DNA of 64,000 bases from Paenibacillus apiarius (GTDB lineage: Bacteria > Bacillota > Bacilli > Paenibacillales > Paenibacillaceae). The notes under the pieces were generated by a model. That model did no database searches and was not told the origin of the DNA. It saw only the letters and a program-made list of their open reading frames with translations. The stretch is from the NCBI RefSeq assembly GCF_017052585.1, contig NZ_JAFFHZ010000001.1, positions 310,001 through 374,000 on the forward strand, given 5' to 3'. Shown here piece after piece: positions 16,727 to 24,924 of the stretch. Position 1 is the stretch's first letter. Each line of letters begins with the position of its first letter. The position numbers and the translations under genes are program-made.

Positions 16727-18193
16727 ATGAAGAAACGAAACAAACTGCTGCTGTGGACTCTATCTTTCATGCTGCTCGTTCCGCTGGTGGCCGGGTGCAG
16801 CGGAGAATCCAAGCAGAACGAACAGGAGCGCGTGCTCCGCATTGGAGTATTGTATGGCGGCGGAGACGAGCAGTACATACGCCAGCAATATACCGATATC
16901 TTCGAATATGCGAATGGCGGCATCTCTATCGACATCGTTCCCGCCATCGATACGAGCGGATATCGCTATTTAGATCGGTCAGAGAGAGACAAAGACTCCG
17001 ATCCGATAGAGGAAATGCGGAAGCTTATGACCGGAGCCAATCCGGTAGATGTCGTCATTCTCGACACGGACGCATTTCAAGAAATCGTCCGCGACGGGCA
17101 TTTGAAACCATTGGATCCGCTCATCCAAAAGGACAGCTTCGATACCTCGGATATCATTCCTGCCGTCCTGGACACGATTAAGACGATGGGGGACGGAAAC
17201 ATCTACGGACTGGCGCCAACCTTTTCATCAAATGCATTATTTTACAACAAAACGTTGTTCAAAGAAGCCGGTGTCGAGCCGCCGCATGACAACATGACTT
17301 GGAATGAAGTATTCGAGCTGGCGCGCCTGGTCGCAAGTGGCGAAGGGAAAGACCGCACATTTGGCTTCGGCTTCAACAGATATCCGGGCGACAACGCATT
17401 CTGGAGCGTATCGGACTACGTAAAGCCGCTGCAGCTGCGGCTATATGACGACAAGGCCGAACAGATGACGATCAATACGCCGCAGTGGGAAAATGTATAC
17501 GGCACGCTCGCAAATCTGTCTCAAGACCGAGTGCTGCCGGGCCAAGATGACAATATCGAAAGCAGCGGCGACTACAGCCCGCTGAACCACGATCTGTTCT
17601 TGTCCGGGAGAGTGGCCATGACGCTTGCTTACTACAGTTATACTTCGGAGCTGCTAGATGTGAGCAAGCATGCCGGCAACATCAAAAATCTCAACATGCC
17701 GGAATGGGACGTGGTCACAGCTCCGCATCATCCGGAAGCGCCAGGAATTAGCAGCGGCATGAACCTTCACACCATAACTGCCATCAATGCGAAGGCGCAG
17801 AACCCGGAGGATGCCTGGAAGTTCGTTCAGTTCATCAATAGCGAAGATTGGGCCAAAATCAGATCCCGCGCTTCCAATGAGATGGTATCCCGCAAATCGT
17901 ATATCAAACCGAAGGAAGGGCTGAATTTCAACATCGAGTCATTCTATGCAATGAAGCCGGCTCCCAATAATACAGCCGAAATGAACCTGCGTCGCCAGGC
18001 CAAAAATTTGTATACCGTTGAAAACGCCGGTTATGAGCTGTTCGAGAAAGTGGTCAAGGGAAAAATGACGACAGCCGAAATGCTGAAGGAGTGGGAAACG
18101 AAAGGAAATGCTTTGCTGTTAGCCATCAAGAAAAATCCGAACGGCCCTTTAGACAAGGACGATGACATCATGAAAGGGGTATACGGGCAATAA
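16727..18193 (+). CDS. Orphan extracellular solute-binding lipoprotein (paralogue 1)
   Basis: 488 residues with a lipoprotein signal (lipobox 'LVAGC', Cys about residue 24) and a family 1 solute-binding fold: 'RIGVLYGGGDEQYIRQQYTD', 'ANPVDVVILDTDAFQEIVRD', 'GLAPTFSSNALFYNKTLFKEAG' and 'EDAWKFVQFINSEDWAKI'. The binding site GGAGAGG is 11 bases before ATG 16727. No permease or ATPase is next to it, so it may serve a distant sugar importer or act as a surface sensor. It is clearly a duplicate of the gene at 18720, including upstream DNA, and a 90-residue gene on the opposite strand sits between the copies. Confidence 0.85.
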   Translation: MKKRNKLLLWTLSFMLLVPLVAGCSGESKQNEQERVLRIGVLYGGGDEQYIRQQYTDIFEYANGGISIDIVPAIDTSGYRYLDRSERDKDSDPIEEMRKLMTGANPVDVVILDTDAFQEIVRDGHLKPLDPLIQKDSFDTSDIIPAVLDTIKTMGDGNIYGLAPTFSSNALFYNKTLFKEAGVEPPHDNMTWNEVFELARLVASGEGKDRTFGFGFNRYPGDNAFWSVSDYVKPLQLRLYDDKAEQMTINTPQWENVYGTLANLSQDRVLPGQDDNIESSGDYSPLNHDLFLSGRVAMTLAYYSYTSELLDVSKHAGNIKNLNMPEWDVVTAPHHPEAPGISSGMNLHTITAINAKAQNPEDAWKFVQFINSEDWAKIRSRASNEMVSRKSYIKPKEGLNFNIESFYAMKPAPNNTAEMNLRRQAKNLYTVENAGYELFEKVVKGKMTTAEMLKEWETKGNALLLAIKKNPNGPLDKDDDIMKGVYGQ

Positions 18194-18210
18194 ATGACCG
18201 CATTCCACAT

Positions 18211-18247
18211 AAAAAAGACATCGAGCGGTATCGCTCCATGTCTTTTT
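18211..18247. terminator. Bidirectional intrinsic terminator
   Basis: AAAAAAGACAT-c-GAGCG pairs with CGCTC-c-ATGTCTTTTT around a four-base loop. The A-run on one side and the T-run on the other let it stop both the binding-protein gene and the convergent 90-residue gene. Confidence 0.88.
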
Positions 18248-18276
18248 CCCCATTCCGCCCGTGATGATAAAGCGGT

Positions 18277-18549
18277 CTATGCATCGTGGTTCATCTGCTG
18301 CTTGGCCGCCGCCAGCAGCTGCTCGAACAGATCATCATCCTCTTCGAGGAGTTCATCCATCGCAAGCATTTCTTCTTCGCTGCCGGATTGTTCCGTGAAG
18401 TTCAAGCTGTAGTCCCACTCTTTCCCCTTCTTGCTGAAAAACGTTATTTCGTATGTAGATGAAAAACGCTCAAGCGTAAAGACGACTTGTCCTGCATAGG
18501 TGCCGTCTTCGCGCTGACTCATACTCGCCTTCACAATATTAAGCTGCAT
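18277..18549 (-). CDS. Small acidic protein of unknown function
   Basis: 90 residues. The N-terminal two thirds look like a beta-rich domain ('GQVVFTLERFSSTYEITFFS'), and the C-terminus is an acidic helix ('EEEMLAMDELLEEDDDLFEQLLAAAKQQ'). No signal peptide is seen. I do not recognise the family. It sits between two duplicated binding-protein genes on the opposite strand; its start at 18549 is only 53 bp from the duplicated upstream module of the second gene, so the two may share a divergent promoter region. GAGGGATGAGGT precedes the ATG. Confidence 0.6.
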   Translation of the reverse strand: MQLNIVKASMSQREDGTYAGQVVFTLERFSSTYEITFFSKKGKEWDYSLNFTEQSGSEEEMLAMDELLEEDDDLFEQLLAAAKQQMNHDA

Positions 18550-18601
18550 ACCTCATCCCTCACTCGTTATAGTCATATTTCCATTATAAAAGAAAAAAGG
18601 C

Positions 18602-18719
18602 AAAACCAAAAGCGCCGCTCATTTATCTAATAAGTGTAACATTATGCCTCTGAGAAACGTAACAAGGAGGAGGCCAGGGAATCATTGCCAGAACAAAAGA
18701 ATGGAGAGGTAGAAAAAGA
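18602..18719 (+). promoter_or_regulatory. Leader of second orphan binding protein, duplicated upstream module copy 2
   Basis: Homologous to 16607-16726 (see that entry): CCAAAAGCGCCGCTCATT, ATCTAAT, CGTAACAAGGAGG and a GGAGAGG binding site are kept at matching distances from the start codon (about 115 bp in both). The conservation outside the coding region suggests common control or simply a recent duplication. Confidence 0.55.
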
Positions 18720-20192
18720 ATGATGAAACGAAACAAACTGATGCTGCTGACATTATCCATGATGCTGCTCATCCCGCTCTTGGCGGCATGCGGCGGTGAA
18801 GCGAAGCAAAACGAGCAGGAGCGCACGCTCCGGATCGGTGTATTGTACGGGGGCGGAGACGAGGAGCACATACGCCAACAGTATACGGACATCTTCGAAT
18901 ATATGAACGGCAACATTTCGATCGAAATCGTTCCTGCCGTCGATACAAGCGAGTACAGGTATTCCGGTTCGAGCGGGAATCGTCCCGATCCGACAGAGAA
19001 AATGCGAAAGCTGCTGACCGGCGCCAATCCGATCGATGTTGCCATTGTGGACAGTGATTCATTCCAGCAATTTGTCCGGGATGGACAGTTCAAGCAGTTG
19101 GATCCGCTCATCCAAAAGGATGGCTTCGATACGAGCGACATCATTGCTCCCGTTATGGACACCATCAAAATGATGGGAGACGGCAATATTTACGGATTGG
19201 CACCAACCTTTTCCTCGAGAGCATTATACTATAACAAAACGTTGTTCAAGGAAGCCGGAGTCGCGCTGCCGACCGATAACATGACCTGGGATGAATTATT
19301 CGAATTGGCCCGCAGAGTCGCCAGTGGCGAGGGTAAAGACCGGATATTCGGCTTCAGCTTCAACAAGTTTCGAGGGGATAATCCTTTTTCCGGCGTTGCC
19401 GACTATGCTGCGCCGCTGCAGCTGCGCAAATATGATGACAAGGCTGAAAAAATGACGATCAACACCCCGCAGTGGGAGAAGGTATACGACACCATTGCGA
19501 AGCTGTCCCAAGATAACATAATGCCTGGCCGTAAAGATAAAGACAACGACGGTGGCTACAGCGAGGGGCGTTACAATCCGCTGGACCACGATCTGTTTTT
19601 GTCGGGAAAAGTCGCAATGATGCTCAGCTACTACAGCTACACTTCGGATTTGTTCGACGTAAGCAAAAATGCCGGAAAAATCAAAAACTTTGAGATGCCT
19701 GAATGGGATGTCGTTACGATTCCCCATCATCCGGAAGCGCCGGGAATAAGCAGCGGCATGCAACTCGACTCCATTATGGCCATCAATTCGCAAGCTCAGA
19801 ATCCGGATGGCGCTTGGCAATTCGTACAGTTTATCAACGGAGAGGATTGGGCAAAAATCAAATCCCGCTCCACCTATGAATTGGTGACTCGCAAATCGTT
19901 CATTAAACCGAAAGAAGGAATGAATTATAACATCCAGTCCTTTTACGCAATGAAGCCGGCTCCGGGCAATCCCGCCGAGGACAAGCTTCAACTCAAGTAT
20001 AGAAATTTGTGGACGATTGATAATTCGGGCTATGATCTGTTCCAAAAAAGGATAGATGGCAAATTAACGACGGCCGACATGCTGAAGCAATGGGAGACGA
20101 AAGGAAACAACTTGCTGCAGCTTTTTAAAAAGAATCCGAACGGATCGCCTTATGATGATGAAGCAATAATGAAGGAAGTATATGGGGATTAA
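18720..20192 (+). CDS. Orphan extracellular solute-binding lipoprotein (paralogue 2)
   Basis: 490 residues, lipobox 'LLAAC' with Cys about residue 24. It matches paralogue 1 along its whole length ('RIGVLYGGGDEEHIRQQYTD', 'GLAPTFSSRALYYNKTLFKE', 'PHHPEAPGISSGM'), with differences mostly in surface residues and in a longer linker 'KDKDNDGGYSEGRYNPLDHD'. Both keep the C-terminal 'KKNPNG' tail. As with its twin, no transporter partner is encoded nearby. Duplication followed by drift in the binding cleft could give a different sugar range (inference). It ends with its own terminator. Confidence 0.85.
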   Translation: MMKRNKLMLLTLSMMLLIPLLAACGGEAKQNEQERTLRIGVLYGGGDEEHIRQQYTDIFEYMNGNISIEIVPAVDTSEYRYSGSSGNRPDPTEKMRKLLTGANPIDVAIVDSDSFQQFVRDGQFKQLDPLIQKDGFDTSDIIAPVMDTIKMMGDGNIYGLAPTFSSRALYYNKTLFKEAGVALPTDNMTWDELFELARRVASGEGKDRIFGFSFNKFRGDNPFSGVADYAAPLQLRKYDDKAEKMTINTPQWEKVYDTIAKLSQDNIMPGRKDKDNDGGYSEGRYNPLDHDLFLSGKVAMMLSYYSYTSDLFDVSKNAGKIKNFEMPEWDVVTIPHHPEAPGISSGMQLDSIMAINSQAQNPDGAWQFVQFINGEDWAKIKSRSTYELVTRKSFIKPKEGMNYNIQSFYAMKPAPGNPAEDKLQLKYRNLWTIDNSGYDLFQKRIDGKLTTADMLKQWETKGNNLLQLFKKNPNGSPYDDEAIMKEVYGD

Positions 20193-20206
20193 TTATAGAC
20201 GCAAAA

Positions 20207-20242
20207 GATGCTTCGCGCCGCATTCCGGCCGGAGCATTTTTT
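20207..20242 (+). terminator. Intrinsic terminator after paralogue 2
   Basis: GATGCTTCG pairs imperfectly with CGGAGCATT around a GC-rich loop and is followed by TTTTTATT. Confidence 0.65.
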
Positions 20243-20388
20243 ATTGAAATGAAGTCATGAAACGGATCCGTTTGCTTTGACGTATGTAATAGCATATCCT
20301 TGAATAAGGTGATTATAGGGGCGTTCTCTTCTATCCATGATAAGGATCGACCACTCACAAGTAACAGTCAAAGGAGTCCACGATTTAA

Positions 20389-21426
20389 ATGCAAATTACG
20401 AAAGAGTTTTTCAAAGGCCCGGGAATCAAGCGAATCCTTATCCTGCTCTTCTTCATCGCACTGCTATTTGCCTTAAGGAGCATTTTACATCTGATTCTTA
20501 TCACCTTCATCTTGACTTACCTGGTTGACAGGCTGCATATGTTCATTCACAAGGGCGTCAACAAGTATGTCAAGATCAATTACAAGGTTACCGTGTTGTG
20601 CTTATACGCGGCCCTGCTCCTGCTGTTGGCTTGGGGAACCTACAACTATTTACCGAAAATCGTAACCCAGATTAATCAGTTGGTCAGTGTTGTGGTTCAT
20701 TTTTATAATGAAGCTTCTCTTAACTATGATAATGAGATCATGAATTACATTATGGATTCGTTGCAGAAGATAGACCTGGCCAGCTATTTGAACAAAGGCT
20801 TTGATTTCTTGGTTAAATCGATCACCGATCTGAGCCAATGGGGCACCCGCTTCATCATCGCCTTCATCCTTAGCCTGTTCTTCGTACTGGAGAAGAAGAG
20901 AGTGAAGGAATTTACGATGAATTTCAAGACGAGCAAGATTGCGCCAATCTATTCGGAGCTCGAATACTTCGGCAACAAGTTCCTGTATTCGTTCGGCAAG
21001 GTCATTGAAGTGCAGTTCCTGATTGCGCTGATCAACTGCATCTTGAGCACGCTGTTCCTCTGGATGATGGGCTTCCCGCAGTTGTTCGGACTGGCGATTA
21101 TGATCTTCCTGCTCGGGTTGATTCCGGTGATGGGCGTCATCATTTCCCTCATCCCGCTCTGTGCGATTGCATTCAGCATCGGCGGCGTGATGAAAGTGAT
21201 ATACGTCATCGTCATGATTTGTGTCGTACATGCTATCGAGGCTTATATTTTGAATCCGAAGCTGATGTCTTCCAAGATTCATTTGCCTATCTTCTATACC
21301 TTTGCGATTCTAATCGTCTCCCAGCATTTCTTGGGCGTATGGGGATTGATACTCGGCGTGCCAATCTTCATGTTCTTGCTCGATCTGCTTGAGGTCGATG
21401 TGAAGTCAGGGCATACAATCAAATGA
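20389..21426 (+). CDS. AI-2E family transporter (PerM/YdbI type)
   Basis: 345 residues with about seven to eight membrane helices. The pattern is typical: paired N-terminal helices ('RILILLFFIALLFALRSIL', 'LILITFILTYLVDRLHMFI'), a soluble amphipathic middle (about 90-150), then 'GFPQLFGLAIMIFLLGLIPVMGVIISLIPLC' and 'IEAYILNPKLMSSKIHLP', the family signature with the conserved N-P. Members include the TqsA exporter and Na+(Li+)/H+ antiporters, so the substrate is unclear. AAAGGAGT precedes ATG 20389. It is monocistronic with a terminator. Confidence 0.88.
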   Translation: MQITKEFFKGPGIKRILILLFFIALLFALRSILHLILITFILTYLVDRLHMFIHKGVNKYVKINYKVTVLCLYAALLLLLAWGTYNYLPKIVTQINQLVSVVVHFYNEASLNYDNEIMNYIMDSLQKIDLASYLNKGFDFLVKSITDLSQWGTRFIIAFILSLFFVLEKKRVKEFTMNFKTSKIAPIYSELEYFGNKFLYSFGKVIEVQFLIALINCILSTLFLWMMGFPQLFGLAIMIFLLGLIPVMGVIISLIPLCAIAFSIGGVMKVIYVIVMICVVHAIEAYILNPKLMSSKIHLPIFYTFAILIVSQHFLGVWGLILGVPIFMFLLDLLEVDVKSGHTIK

Positions 21427-21433
21427 ACAAGCC

Positions 21434-21470
21434 AGCCCTGGGCCGAACGCTTTGTCGGTCCAGGGCTTTA
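21434..21470 (+). terminator. Intrinsic terminator after the AI-2E gene
   Basis: AGCCCTGG-g-CCGA pairs with TCGG-t-CCAGGGCT around an 8-base loop, then TTATTTAT. Confidence 0.75.
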
Positions 21471-21546
21471 TTTATGGCTCTTACCGGCGGCTTTCAGCGG
21501 GACGAGACCGCTGTGAACGGCGATCTGCTGAATTGTCGTTCGATGT

Positions 21547-22047
21547 CTAGAACAATCCGGGATCTTTTAGAACGCTCCACTGGACAATTGGTTTTCCGAC
21601 GGGGGTGACTGACATCGTACCCACATAAATATCCGGCTCGGCGGTATGCAGCGCGTAGTGCTCCAGCATCTTGGCGATAATGGCTGACATGCGCAATTGC
21701 GAAAGCGCTTGCGGATAAATCCAGTACAAATCGCCTTCTGCAGACGACACAACGTTCGGATGGTCAGCGGAGGCAAAGTAAACATATTGCTGGCGAATCT
21801 CCGTCTCTGTCTGGCGCAGCAAAATATACCGCAGACGGATGTCACGTAACTCCTTCGCTTGCAAGCCTGTCTCCTCTTCTATTTCCCTGAGACACGCCTT
21901 CAACGGATGATTGAGCTCACCAGGTTCCAAATGTCCTCCGACCCCGCTCCAAAATTCAGTTGGGCAAATCCGGCTCTCTGGCTTTTTCATCATTAAGATC
22001 CGATCCTGATGAAACAGGAACGCGGTTGCCATCTCCCTAATTCGCAT
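21547..22047 (-). CDS. Nudix hydrolase
   Basis: 166 residues with a TTGGAGGTGAG binding site before the ATG at 22047. The Nudix box is 'GGHLEPGELNHPLKACLREI' followed by EEETGL; the catalytic REUxEExGU half is intact, but nine residues rather than seven lie between the first conserved Glu and the Arg, so this is a variant box with a two-residue insertion. Nudix enzymes cleave nucleoside diphosphates linked to a moiety X with Mg2+. The substrate is not predictable. It is convergent with the AI-2E gene, and its 5' side borders a 441-bp repeat-bounded element. Confidence 0.85.
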   Translation of the reverse strand: MRIREMATAFLFHQDRILMMKKPESRICPTEFWSGVGGHLEPGELNHPLKACLREIEEETGLQAKELRDIRLRYILLRQTETEIRQQYVYFASADHPNVVSSAEGDLYWIYPQALSQLRMSAIIAKMLEHYALHTAEPDIYVGTMSVTPVGKPIVQWSVLKDPGLF

Positions 22048-22075
22048 TGCCTCACCTCCAATATCTATCCTTATG

Positions 22076-22516
22076 TATATAAGTTGAATGATTGAACTTC
22101 GAAAATGTCACTTCCTCTCTACCAAAGTGATTATTTGCTGCTTCGCATGTAGAAGCTATATCCCTATATTGTTATTCGCTGCCACAGCAGCCCCATTGGA
22201 AAATATACAGTAGACAGTAGGGCTTAAGCGGCTAAACGGTATGTAGACTGGATTCTATCCAATAGATTTGGCTATTTTCAGCAAAAACTACGGTATTAAT
22301 GGAAAAGCAATGGATCACATTGGATACATTCCAATGGAGCTTAACGAAAAGAGGTTTACGTGCTGTTTTCATTGCACAAAATCCAATGGATGAGACAAAG
22401 GGGAATACGACGGTTGAACATTCAACCCTATTTTTCTCTTAGAAAAGGAGAAGAGTCGAACCGGATGAGTATCTCCAACACGATTCATTAACGAAGAATT
22501 TAGTTCAACTTATATA
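22076..22516. repeat. Non-coding element bounded by 13-bp inverted repeats
   Basis: TATATAAGTTGAA at 22076-22088 and its exact reverse complement TTCAACTTATATA at 22504-22516 enclose 415 bp with no plausible ORF. The interior is AT-rich and holds smaller repeats: GGTTGAA-c-ATTCAACC near 22412-22428 and several CAATGGA or TCCAATGG copies (22200-22400). It fills the whole gap between the Nudix and ABC-F genes apart from the ABC-F terminator. The form suggests a miniature transposon-like or REP-type element; no target duplication was identified. Confidence 0.6.
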
Positions 22517-22563
22517 TTATAGAAACGAGAGCAGAAATCCTTCCATCTTCAGGAATGAATCTT

Positions 22564-22613
22564 AAAAAAGCAGGCCGCTTCCCACAAACCGCCGTTCATG
22601 GGTTAGACCTGCT
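22564..22613 (-). terminator. Terminator of the ABC-F gene
   Basis: On the minus strand AGCAGG pairs with CCTGCT, with an inner CCCA/TGGG stem, followed by TTTTTTA. The long internal loop makes it weaker than others in the window. Confidence 0.55.
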
Positions 22614-22642
22614 CTCACTTACTTACCTTTGTCCGCAATTAT

Positions 22643-24610
22643 TCATTGCGCCGCGGCATCCAGCCATGCCTCGTACATCGCTTCCAGCTTGGCCTGCAGC
22701 GCTTCTCGCTCCGCATGCAGGACGGCCAGCTTCTCCGCATCGGCGGCGAGCGCAGGCGCCATCATCGCTGCGTCCAAGCTGCGCAGCTCCTGCTCCAGCC
22801 CGGCGATGTCCCGTTCCAGCCGTACCGGATCTGCAGCGCGATCGTGCGAGCCTCCTGAGCCATTGGAGCGCGTCCGCTCTGCATCTGTATGCGGTGCCGG
22901 CCCCTTGCTGGCCGTCCCGCAGCTCCGCTTGGCCCCGTCCCGCTCACGGCCTTCCGAAGAGGCGCCGCCTCCCCTGGCGCTCTCCGCCTTCGCCTTGTAA
23001 TGCTCGAAGTTGCCGTGCACCGTCACCAGCCGGCCCTGCTCCAATGACCAGATCTTCTCGGCCAGCCGGTTGATTAAGTAGCGATCGTGCGACACGGCAA
23101 GCACCGTGCCGGGGAAATCCTCCAGCGCCTCCTCCAATGCCTCGCGTGAATCGATATCGAGATGATTCGTCGGCTCGTCAAGCACGAGCAAATTCGGCTG
23201 CCGATGCATAAGCAATGCGAAGCGCAGCCGGCTCCACTCGCCGCCGGAGAGCGAGCGCACGCTCTTAAAAACGTCGGCGCCGCAGAACAGGAAGCGCGCA
23301 AGCCGTCCCCGAGCTTCGCCCTCCTCCATTCCGACCGCTTCACGGAAGTGCTGCAGCACCGTAGCGGTCTCGTTCACAGGGGCGGGCTCCTGAGCCAAAT
23401 AGCCGACATCCACCCGCGAACCAAGCCGAATCTCCCCTTCGTCTGGTGCTTCAATGCCTAAAATGCACTTCAACAGCGTGCTCTTGCCCGAACCGTTCTC
23501 ACCGATGAGCGCTACCCGTTCCCCGTAACGCAGCAGTTCGCGCACGCCACTGAACAGCAACCGTTCGCCGAACGCTTTAGCCACGTCTTCCAACGTCAAC
23601 ACTTGGTTGCCGGAGCGGTCACCCTGCTGCAGCTCAAGCTCCATGGCCTTGCGGTCCATCACCGGGCGCTTCAGCTTCACCATGCGGTCGAGCGCCTTCT
23701 GCATGGAGGCGGCGCGCCGATGAAAGCCCGGGTTCGGCGGATTCGCCCTGTTGCCCCACTCGATGAGCTGTTTAATCGTCTCTTGCATTTTCTTCATCTT
23801 TTTCTGCTGCTCTTGGTAGTCGGCGAACTGCTGGAGCAGTCTGGCTTGCTTCTCCTGCTGGAATCCCGTGTAATTCGTATGGTATGTTGCCGCCTCGCCA
23901 TCCTCAAGCTCAATGATCTTGGTCACGACCCGGTCAAGAAAGTAGCGGTCGTGCGAAATGACGACGACAGTCCCCGTGTACGTCTGCAAAAACCGTTCCA
24001 GCCAGTCGATCGCCTGCATGTCAAGATGGTTCGTCGGTTCATCAAGCAGCAGCACGTCCGGCTCTTCGATTAACATGGCGGCCAAGCCAACCTTCGTCTT
24101 TTCTCCCCCAGACAAGGACGTGAACAACCGCCCGTGCTGCGAATCCGGAATGCCGAGCCCGCCCGCCACTCTCCCGACACGGGCGTCGATGTCATAGCCG
24201 CCGGCCCGTTCGAACTTCTCTTGCAGCTCGCCATAGCGATGCAGCAGCCCTTCAAAAGCAGCTTCACCGCCCGCTTCCTCCGGAGCAGCCATCAGACGTT
24301 CCAGCTCCCGCATCTCAGCCAGCCATCGCTTCGGTTCGCGAAAAGCTCTATCCAGCACGTCTCGCACCGTCTCATCGTCTCCACAGCGGGGCACCTGGTC
24401 CAGATAGCCGATGCGGGCGCCTTTCCGAATCGAAATCTGACCGCCATCCGGCTTTTCGTTCCCGTTCAGCAATTGCAGCAAAGTCGTCTTGCCCGTACCG
24501 TTGCGGCCAATGAGGCCCACACGCTCACCCTCGCCGATGTCGCATGTCACTTCCAATAGGACCGACTCGGCCCCGTATCCTTTTTGCACCTGTTGGCATT
24601 GAATCATCAT
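22643..24610 (-). CDS. ABC-F family ATPase (ribosome-associated, possible antibiotic resistance factor)
   Basis: 655 residues with two ABC cassettes and no membrane segments. Cassette 1 has Walker A 'GRNGTGKTT' (about 36-44), signature 'LSGGEKTKVGLA' and 'VLLLDEPTNHLDM'. Cassette 2 has 'GENGSGKST', 'LSGGEWSRLRFA' and 'LLVLDEPTNHLDI'. The ABC-F linker lies between. A long charged C-terminal extension (about 540-655) ends in a coiled coil, as in Uup/YdiF. ABC-F proteins bind the ribosomal E site and reset stalled or drug-bound ribosomes. A leader ORF plus terminator upstream points to induction by translation inhibitors, which favours a resistance or stress role over housekeeping. Confidence 0.9.
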   Translation of the reverse strand: MMIQCQQVQKGYGAESVLLEVTCDIGEGERVGLIGRNGTGKTTLLQLLNGNEKPDGGQISIRKGARIGYLDQVPRCGDDETVRDVLDRAFREPKRWLAEMRELERLMAAPEEAGGEAAFEGLLHRYGELQEKFERAGGYDIDARVGRVAGGLGIPDSQHGRLFTSLSGGEKTKVGLAAMLIEEPDVLLLDEPTNHLDMQAIDWLERFLQTYTGTVVVISHDRYFLDRVVTKIIELEDGEAATYHTNYTGFQQEKQARLLQQFADYQEQQKKMKKMQETIKQLIEWGNRANPPNPGFHRRAASMQKALDRMVKLKRPVMDRKAMELELQQGDRSGNQVLTLEDVAKAFGERLLFSGVRELLRYGERVALIGENGSGKSTLLKCILGIEAPDEGEIRLGSRVDVGYLAQEPAPVNETATVLQHFREAVGMEEGEARGRLARFLFCGADVFKSVRSLSGGEWSRLRFALLMHRQPNLLVLDEPTNHLDIDSREALEEALEDFPGTVLAVSHDRYLINRLAEKIWSLEQGRLVTVHGNFEHYKAKAESARGGGASSEGRERDGAKRSCGTASKGPAPHTDAERTRSNGSGGSHDRAADPVRLERDIAGLEQELRSLDAAMMAPALAADAEKLAVLHAEREALQAKLEAMYEAWLDAAAQ

Positions 24611-24676
24611 CGTTATCTCCCTCTCTGATGACCCTCCTCCTCGCGCTGTCGGTATACCGACCGGCCTGCAGACAAC

Positions 24677-24725
24677 AAAAAAAGGCCACGGGGAAATGTC
24701 CCCGCAGCCCTCCGGTCGAACCGGA
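24677..24725 (-). terminator. Leader terminator (attenuator) upstream of the ABC-F gene
   Basis: On the minus strand 24709-24684 forms an 11-bp stem (GGCTGCGGGGA with TCCCCGTGGCC, two G-U pairs, four-base loop) followed at once by seven T (24683-24677). A second hairpin, TCCGGT-TCG-ACCGGA, sits just before it at 24725-24711. The terminator lies between the promoter and the gene, 66 bp before the ABC-F start and 23 bp after the leader ORF stop. This arrangement is known for attenuation of ABC-F and rRNA-methylase resistance genes. Confidence 0.85.
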
Positions 24726-24732
24726 TGTTCCG

Positions 24733-24891
24733 TTAAGGCAGAGGCAGGATGGTCATTTCGCTTACATGTTGAATTCGATTGGAATTGCTGAAAAAAGACA
24801 CACGTATCCCGTTATCAACGGAATCATGGAAAATTCCGAGCAATTGCGTACGAAGCACATTCAAGCGTTCCGACATGACGTTGCGTTGCAT
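24733..24891 (-). CDS. Leader peptide ORF of the ABC-F attenuator (52 residues)
   Basis: ATG at 24891 with AAGGAGGGG (24907-24899) in front and TAA at 24735-24733. The product begins MQRNVMSERLNVLRTQLLG and ends HVSEMTILPLP. It resembles no family that I know. It starts about 30 bases after the predicted transcription start and stops just before the attenuator hairpins, so its translation could decide whether the terminator forms: drug-stalled ribosomes in the leader would expose a different RNA fold. The binding site is as strong as for real genes. The regulatory role is inference. Confidence 0.65.
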   Translation of the reverse strand: MQRNVMSERLNVLRTQLLGIFHDSVDNGIRVSFFSNSNRIQHVSEMTILPLP

Positions 24892-24924
24892 CCTGCCACC
24901 CCTCCTTGTTTTACATAATTGATT

